This document shows positions 6,249-10,326 of a stretch of DNA of 10,326 nt, piece after piece. The first letter of the stretch is position 1; each line of letters begins with the position of its first letter. The position numbers and the translations under genes were made by a program. Below the pieces are notes generated by a model, which worked only from the letters and a program-made list of their open reading frames with translations, made no database searches and was not told where the DNA came from. Origin of the DNA: Gammaproteobacteria bacterium (GTDB taxonomy: Bacteria > Pseudomonadota > Gammaproteobacteria > Pseudomonadales > Azotimanducaceae); contig PASO01000062.1 in NCBI GenBank assembly GCA_002712135.1, forward strand, positions 20,273 to 30,598, given 5' to 3'.

Positions 6249-7030
6249 TGTCCTTTGAAGCTTGGTTGTCGTTTCTCCATAAAAGCCGTTACCCCCTCCT
6301 GATGATCTTCCGTCGCACCGCATAGCGTATGCGTAACCGATTCCTTATCGAGCATAGTCTCAAAATCTACTACCGATGACTGATTAATGTTCTCCTTCAT
6401 CCATCGGTAGCTCACGAGCGGTCCATTGGCGATGCGCTGAGCGACTTCTTGGGCGTCCTTCAGGAATGTTTCTGCAGGCAAGACACGATTGACCAGACCA
6501 ATCCTTAGAGCCTCCTCCGCATCAATAACATCTGGCAGAAAAAACAGCTCCTTCGCCTTAGCTTCACCCAACAGTCGAGTCAGGTTCCAGGTAGTACCGT
6601 AATCACCACCGTAACCAACATTGGCATAGGCAGTACCAAACTTTGCGCCCGCCGATGCAAGTCTCAGGTCACAAGATGTAGCAAGCCCAAGACCCGCGCC
6701 CATAGCAAAACCGTTCACGGCAGCAATGGTTACCTTCGGGACGCTATGCAGTAAACGTGGCAGTTCCTGATCGTTGCGCAGTTTTTGTACGCTATGATCG
6801 AACGTTTTTTCTTCATACTGCTCTGACATACCCGAAACGTCACCCCCTGCACAAAACGCCCGGCCGGCCCCCGTCACCACGATGGCACCAACGCCGGAAT
6901 CTGTCACAGCTTCCTTAATCCGGTCAATCGCGTACGGGATAATCGTATCTCCTATAGGGTTCAACTTGTCCGGACGATTGAACTTAATAGTGAGAACCTT
7001 GTTCTCCAGTTCAAACAACACATCATTCAT
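6245..7030 (-). CDS. Enoyl-CoA hydratase/isomerase family protein (PaaG-like)
   Basis: A crotonase-fold enzyme of 261 residues acting on acyl-CoA thioesters in the cytoplasm, such as hydration or isomerisation in fatty- or aromatic-acid breakdown. The first oxyanion-hole segment AFCAGGDVSGM is at 58-68 and the second, NGFAMGAGLGL, at 106-116; GLVNRVLP closes the core. The loop that carries the first catalytic Glu in classical hydratases reads TAYANVGYGGDYGTTW here (about 133-148), with no Glu but Asp143, and resembles PaaG-type isomerases; the second position keeps Glu161. I chose ATG 7028-7030 because the family consensus begins there and GGA lies about 8-9 nt upstream; a GTG at 7087 would add 19 residues with no family match. 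It is divergent from the serine hydrolase gene and ends against the small hypothetical gene. Confidence 0.9.
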   Translation of the reverse strand: MNDVLFELENKVLTIKFNRPDKLNPIGDTIIPYAIDRIKEAVTDSGVGAIVVTGAGRAFCAGGDVSGMSEQYEEKTFDHSVQKLRNDQELPRLLHSVPKVTIAAVNGFAMGAGLGLATSCDLRLASAGAKFGTAYANVGYGGDYGTTWNLTRLLGEAKAKELFFLPDVIDAEEALRIGLVNRVLPAETFLKDAQEVAQRIANGPLVSYRWMKENINQSSVVDFETMLDKESVTHTLCGATEDHQEGVTAFMEKRQPSFKGH

Positions 7031-7126
7031 ATCGGTATTCCAATTTAGAAAGCCATAGAGGATAAGATGAAGGGATTGAAAATGCACTACGTAGGTCCTA
7101 GTAGAACGTAATTCTGAGCCAGTCTA

Positions 7127-7155
7127 TTGGAACGAACCTCTGGACTTAATAACAT
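7127..7155 (+). promoter_or_regulatory. Candidate promoter for the serine hydrolase gene
   Basis: TTGGAA (7127-7132) and TAACAT (7150-7155) are separated by 17 nt, each matching four of six consensus sigma-70 positions. They lie in the only upstream space (7031-7200), which must also hold the minus-strand hydratase promoter. The match is modest and could be chance. Confidence 0.28.
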
Positions 7156-7200
7156 GCAGGCTCGACCATAGGACAGTTATCGAACTGATTGGAGTAGGTG

Positions 7201-8340
7201 ATGGAAATAGGTGGATATTGCGACGAACGTTTCGGGGTAGTTCGAGATGAATTCGAGCGAAACTTTACAGAACGTGGCGATGTCGGTGCTAGCTTCGCTG
7301 CTAGCGTCGACGGTGAAATGGTGATCGATATCTGGGGTGGATACCGCGACTCTTCAAAGTCGTTATCTTGGGAGCAAGACACAATTGTTAACGTGTTCTC
7401 AACAACTAAAACAATGACCGCACTTTGCGCCTTGATGCTGATAGATCGAGGAGAACTCGATATAGAAGCAAAAGTTTCGACATACTGGCCCGAATATGGT
7501 CAGAACGGCAAAGAGAATACGCTGGTGCGACACTTTATGGGCCACACCGCCGGATTGCCCGGTTTTGGTGAGCAGTTAACTCAAGATGAGCTTTTCGACT
7601 GGGACACCGTAATAACGGTGCTGCAGCGGCAGAAACCATGGTACGAGCCCGGGACCATCTGCGCTTACCATGCAATCACCCAGGGTTACCTGGTTGGAGA
7701 GTTGGTGCGCCGCATTTCCAGTCTATCCTTGGGTACATTCTTCCGCGAGAATGTCGGCAATCTTGTCGATGCGGACTTTCATATTGGACTGGATGAAGCG
7801 GACTTCTCCCGAACTGCCGAGATCCTTGAGGGTGGCCCAATGGTTATGCCGGACGACTATGAGGTGCCCGATTTCTATTTGAATAATATCGACGGCACTC
7901 CGGAAATGTCACACGACGTTTGGAACTCACCAGGTTGGCGCCAGGCGGAAAGTCCTGCTGCAAACGGGCATGCTAATGCAAAGGCTGTGGTAAAGGCACA
8001 AACCGCAGTGGTCAATGGTGGTTCAGCGTTTGGAGCCAAGTTACTTTCACAGGACACCATCGATACGATCTTTGATGATCAACAAGGTGAGATAATGGGT
8101 GTAGGCGCACGACACGGCATCGGCTATGGGCTTGGTATCGGTATTGGAGGCGCCATAGCCTGGGGCGCACCTGAGGAAACCAAGGGGTGCTTCTGGGGTG
8201 GCGCAGGGGGATCTTCAATATCTCTGGATCATACGCATCGCGCGTGTTTTTCTTACGTGATGAACCAGATGAGCAATGACATGCTCGGTGATCTGCGTGC
8301 TCGAAGCCTAGGCAAAGCGTTCTACCAGGGCTTGACCTAA
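7201..8340 (+). CDS. Beta-lactamase-fold serine hydrolase (class C-like/EstB-type esterase family)
   Basis: A 379-residue member of the PF00144 family, which covers esterases, peptidases and relatives of class C beta-lactamases. The nucleophile motif Ser67-Thr-Thr-Lys70 is followed by 'LIDRGELD', a hallmark of the family, and GHTAGLPGF at 114-122. The second motif is Tyr156-His-Ala158, the Y-x-A/N catalytic tyrosine. In place of the KTG triad of true beta-lactamases, a glycine-rich WGGAGGS is found at 332-338, as in EstB-like esterases, so antibiotic hydrolysis is unlikely. No signal peptide is seen, suggesting a cytoplasmic enzyme. ATG 7201 has GGAG (7191-7194) 6 nt upstream and is preferred over the adjacent GTG 7198. 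The natural substrate is unknown. Confidence 0.93.
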   Translation: MEIGGYCDERFGVVRDEFERNFTERGDVGASFAASVDGEMVIDIWGGYRDSSKSLSWEQDTIVNVFSTTKTMTALCALMLIDRGELDIEAKVSTYWPEYGQNGKENTLVRHFMGHTAGLPGFGEQLTQDELFDWDTVITVLQRQKPWYEPGTICAYHAITQGYLVGELVRRISSLSLGTFFRENVGNLVDADFHIGLDEADFSRTAEILEGGPMVMPDDYEVPDFYLNNIDGTPEMSHDVWNSPGWRQAESPAANGHANAKAVVKAQTAVVNGGSAFGAKLLSQDTIDTIFDDQQGEIMGVGARHGIGYGLGIGIGGAIAWGAPEETKGCFWGGAGGSSISLDHTHRACFSYVMNQMSNDMLGDLRARSLGKAFYQGLT

Positions 8341-8361
8341 CTAGTTTCTGTCTAGCGATTC

Positions 8362-8374
8362 CGTGCGCTGCACG
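8362..8374. repeat. Short inverted repeat upstream of the symporter gene
   Basis: CGTGC and GCACG are separated by GCT, giving a 13-bp dyad in the 106-nt gap between hydrolase and symporter genes. No T-run follows, so it is not a typical terminator. About 30 nt further is TATTAT (8403-8408), a possible -10 box, with a weak TTAAGG (8380-8385) at 17 nt. The dyad could be an operator, but this is speculative. Confidence 0.25.
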
Positions 8375-8446
8375 CTGGATTAAGGAAACAAAGTCATTGC
8401 AGTATTATGCTATCGTCGCAGCAACTAGGTAGTAGAGCAAACTAAA

Positions 8447-9913
8447 GTGCAGGCAAGAAAAATCGACTTTAGCGTCAAATTCGCCTACGGCATCGGACAG
8501 GCCGGTGAAGGTATGTTCGGCATTGGGCTGAGTTTCTTTTTGCTCTTTTACTACAGCCAGATTCTGGGGCTAAGCCCTGGCCTTGCTGCTTCCGCTATAG
8601 GCATAGCTGTCATAGTTGATGCTGCTTCCGACGTACTCGCGGGCTCGGTGTCAGACCACTGGCAAAGCAAGCTTGGCCGTCGTCATCCATTTATGTACGC
8701 GTCATTCCTTCCCCTGAGCATTACTTTCTTCTTGCTTTTCTTTCCCTTCGTTGAGTCCGAAACAGGGCTTTTTCTGTGGCTAGCCGTCTTTACGAATGTC
8801 GCGCGCACTATGATGTCGCTATACCACGTACCACATATCGCCTTAGGTGCAGAAATAACCACAGACATTAACGATCGCTCTGCTCTTGTCGCGTATCGGC
8901 AGTTCTTTAGTCAAATTGGCAGCCTCGTCGCGCTCGTGCTTTTTTTTCTGGTGTTTTCGCCGTTGCTTGGGGAGGGAGGACGATTCACGCCTGAAGCCTA
9001 CGAGCCCTGGGCCCTATGCGTGGCTTGTTTGATGGCCATCACAATCTTCTGGAGCGCATGGGGTACGAGATCCGTAATTCCCTATTTACCAAAGTTAACA
9101 TCACCCGCAAAAACCTCATTACTCTCAGCCTTCCTACATCTCTTCATAGATTTCAAGGAGGTCGCACGAAACAGGAACTTTCGCTTTTTGTTCACTGGCG
9201 TGCTTATTGTTTACGTCATGGTAGGGGTGACTTGGACCCTGGACCTTTACATGATTTCGTATTTCTGGGAACTGGATGACTCAATCGTTCTTCCCGTGCT
9301 AATTGCCTTTGCCGTAGGCAACGCCGCTGGCACTTTCGCCTCAGTTCGGTTGTTCGGTATTTTCGGCAAGAAGGCGTGCCTCATAGCGGGGGCATTGGCC
9401 TGGGCATTCTTTCAAACTCTACCGGTGGTGTTGAGACTGCTGGGTTGGTTCCCCGAGAACAACGACATCCTGACATTCGCATCAACGGAAACGAACCTTG
9501 TCATGATACTGCTAATCCTCATCAAGTTGTTCCAGGGATTTGTTACCGCTCAGGCAAACGTAGGCTATGGATCCATGATTGCAGATGTGTGTGACGAACA
9601 TGAGTACCTGACAGGTCGACGGCAGGAAGGCGCCTTTTTCGCTGCGGTTTCATTTTCAGCTAAGGCCACTAGTGGGTTTGGGACAGTAATCGCAGGATTG
9701 GGGCTAGAGCTTATCAAATGGCCGACTGGTTCAAACATTAGAACAGCTGCCGATGTGCCGCCGGAAACAATTATCGACCTCGGACTATTCTATGGACCAT
9801 TCATTGCTGCCCTGGGCTTTATAAGCGTGTGGTTTTATACCCAATACCGTCTAACTCCATCACAACACGCCGAGATGCTTGTTGAGCTGCAAAAGCGGGG
9901 AACTGCAAGTTAG
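8447..9913 (+). CDS. GPH-family (MelB-like, MFS_2) cation-coupled symporter
   Basis: A 488-residue inner-membrane carrier with about 12 hydrophobic helices. It belongs to the glycoside-pentoside-hexuronide group: the N-terminus KFAYGIGQAGEG matches the family opening, helix two has the Asp58-Ala-Ala-Ser-Asp62 pair that in MelB-type proteins binds the coupling cation, and the loop after it carries LGRRHPF (76-82), the family's conserved G-R-R-x-P. Late in the protein, SMIADVCDEHEYLTGRRQEGAFFA is the duplicated-motif counterpart. The substrate could be a sugar or another organic anion; it cannot be read from sequence. The start is GTG 8447 with only a weak AGAG upstream; the next in-frame ATG (codon 23) would cut into the first helix. 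An in-frame TAG at 8426 limits any extension. Confidence 0.92.
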   Translation: MQARKIDFSVKFAYGIGQAGEGMFGIGLSFFLLFYYSQILGLSPGLAASAIGIAVIVDAASDVLAGSVSDHWQSKLGRRHPFMYASFLPLSITFFLLFFPFVESETGLFLWLAVFTNVARTMMSLYHVPHIALGAEITTDINDRSALVAYRQFFSQIGSLVALVLFFLVFSPLLGEGGRFTPEAYEPWALCVACLMAITIFWSAWGTRSVIPYLPKLTSPAKTSLLSAFLHLFIDFKEVARNRNFRFLFTGVLIVYVMVGVTWTLDLYMISYFWELDDSIVLPVLIAFAVGNAAGTFASVRLFGIFGKKACLIAGALAWAFFQTLPVVLRLLGWFPENNDILTFASTETNLVMILLILIKLFQGFVTAQANVGYGSMIADVCDEHEYLTGRRQEGAFFAAVSFSAKATSGFGTVIAGLGLELIKWPTGSNIRTAADVPPETIIDLGLFYGPFIAALGFISVWFYTQYRLTPSQHAEMLVELQKRGTAS

Positions 9914-9921
9914 GTCTTCGA

Positions 9922-9962
9922 GAAGGATCTGAAGGTTTCCATGGCTCAAAATCAGATCCTTC
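9922..9962. repeat. Perfect 11-bp inverted repeat after the symporter gene
   Basis: GAAGGATCTGA (9922-9932) is the exact reverse complement of TCAGATCCTTC (9952-9962), with a 19-nt loop. It begins 8 nt after the symporter stop. No T-run follows (AATAAGG), so it is not a classical intrinsic terminator, but could terminate transcription with help or protect the mRNA 3' end. The loop contains the start of the first micro-ORF described below. Confidence 0.7.
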
Positions 9963-10017
9963 AATAAGGTAAGCCCCAGAGAGGCATCCCATGGCTCAAC
10001 GTCAAGTCGTTAGATAA
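9931..10017 (+). repeat. Tandem duplicated unit with two 8-codon micro-ORFs
   Basis: CCATGGCTCAA occurs twice exactly 50 nt apart (9939-9949 and 9989-9999), and flanking sequence is similar (about 26 of 40 aligned positions, counted by eye). Each copy has a ribosome-site-like purine run (GAAGG 9931-9935; GAGG 9981-9984) 5-6 nt before an ATG opening an eight-codon frame: MAQNQILQ (9941-9967) and MAQRQVVR (9991-10017), both ending in TAA. Codon changes include a synonymous Gln and Ile/Val and Leu/Val swaps. Whether either is translated is unknown; an imperfect non-coding duplication is equally possible. Confidence 0.45.
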
Positions 10018-10027
10018 ACTAAGGGGT

Positions 10028-10117
10028 GGAGAGGTGCCGGAGTGGCCGAACGGGATTGATTCGAAATCAATTGACGGGGTAACTCGTCCCAGGGTTCGAA
10101 TCCCTGCCTCTCCGCCA
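10028..10117 (+). tRNA. tRNA-Ser (anticodon CGA)
   Basis: A complete class II tRNA of 90 nt with encoded CCA. Acceptor arms GGAGAGG (10028-10034) and CCTCTCC (10107-10113) pair fully, followed by discriminator G and CCA. The D arm uses CCG/CGG; the anticodon stem ATTGA/TCAAT encloses loop TTCGAAA, placing anticodon CGA at 10062-10064, which reads UCG serine codons. The long variable arm folds as GACGGG/CTCGTC, and the T arm is CAGGG/CCCTG around TTCGAAT. The long variable arm and discriminator G agree with serine identity. The upstream AT-rich TAGATAAACT (10011-10020) may hold its -10 element. Confidence 0.97.
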
Positions 10118-10244
10118 TCTTCTAAAAGTCCAGTAAAAACGTAGTTCAGGGGCTATCTTCATAAGCAAAACACGGCTTTTTAAAGGATTAGTGCCGACGT
10201 TTGAAGAGTGAATGATATATTTCTAGTTAAGGGGACGATCAAGT

Positions 10245-10326
10245 ATGAATATTCTGCCACTAGTTACAAAGGTCGGTAAGATAATTTCCGCAATCGGGAT
10301 GGTCGTTCTTGTTCTACTATTTTTAG
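10245..10326 (+). CDS. 5' end of a membrane-anchored or exported protein, cut by the window end
   Basis: Only 27 codons are visible. ATG 10245 has a GGGG/GGGA purine run (10231-10235) about 9-10 nt upstream. The N-terminus has two lysines (Lys9, Lys12) followed by a long hydrophobic run (IISAIGMVVLVLLFL), so it is a transmembrane anchor or uncleaved signal. No small residue pattern for signal peptidase cleavage is visible before the window ends. The protein's family cannot be told from this fragment. The 127 nt between the tRNA gene and this start hold no other recognised feature. Confidence 0.65.
   Translation, partial: MNILPLVTKVGKIISAIGMVVLVLLFL

Noticed and set aside
7031-7087. A 19-residue N-terminal extension of the hydratase from GTG 7087
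   Set aside because: The extension has no family match, and the crotonase fold starts at the ATG at 7028-7030 with a usable upstream GGA.
7146-7382. Minus-strand ORF overlapping the start of the serine hydrolase
   Set aside because: It is antisense to a gene with clear motifs and a ribosome site, and has no family resemblance itself.
7201-8340. Reading the serine hydrolase as an antibiotic-resistance beta-lactamase
   Set aside because: No signal peptide and no KTG/HTG triad; the WGGAGGS third motif fits EstB-like esterases instead.
1-10326. CRISPR array, insertion sequence, toxin-antitoxin pair or phage defence system
   Set aside because: No regularly spaced repeats beyond the two-copy 50-nt unit, no transposase or integrase motifs, and no defence-associated domains were seen on either strand.

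Overview
The window looks like a chromosomal stretch from a Gram-negative bacterium. The evidence is a lipoprotein signal on a solute-binding protein, RsgA with its zinc knuckle, tightly overlapping genes and a tRNA-Ser gene that encodes its own CCA. The gene mix (phosphonate/selenate-class ABC importer, PaaG-like enoyl-CoA hydratase, EstB-like serine hydrolase, GPH-family symporter) would suit a free-living, possibly marine, gammaproteobacterium. That placement is inference; base composition looks balanced by eye and no taxonomic marker settles it.

Layout. (1) Positions 1-1643: the 3' part of a DUF4336-like gene joined by an ATGA overlap to rsgA, a circularly permuted GTPase of small-subunit ribosome maturation. 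(2) Positions 1644-2259: no intact gene, but 1795-2177 is the decayed remnant of a flavodoxin-fold NAD(P)H-dependent oxidoreductase, with in-frame stops, a frame change and an internal deletion. (3) Positions 2246-5720: one compact operon for a PhnD/PhnC/PhnE/PhnE-type importer: lipoprotein solute-binding protein, ATPase and two different permeases, all linked by overlapping stops and starts. The binding protein most resembles, from memory, the clade annotated as putative selenate transporters, but phosphonate, phosphite or phosphate cannot be excluded. The operon opens with a strong ribosome binding site that serves a five-codon mini-cistron rather than the binding protein directly. (4) Positions 5721-6248: a terminator-like hairpin, one doubtful small ORF and one credible 71-residue hypothetical protein, which ends tail to tail (4 nt overlap) with the next gene. 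(5) Positions 6245-8340: a divergent pair, enoyl-CoA hydratase/isomerase (minus) and a beta-lactamase-fold serine hydrolase (plus). (6) Positions 8447-9913: a 12-helix GPH (MelB-like) cation symporter. (7) Positions 9914-10326: an inverted repeat and two 50-bp-spaced micro-ORFs, a tRNA-Ser(CGA) gene, and the start of a membrane-anchored protein cut by the window end.

The clearest coordinated unit is the ABC operon. Hydratase, esterase-like hydrolase and symporter could belong to one catabolic route (uptake, ester cleavage, CoA-linked degradation), but they are separate transcription units and this link is only suggested by adjacency. The least expected items are the unannotatable oxidoreductase relic, the mini-cistron at the head of the importer operon and the duplicated micro-ORF unit before the tRNA gene.
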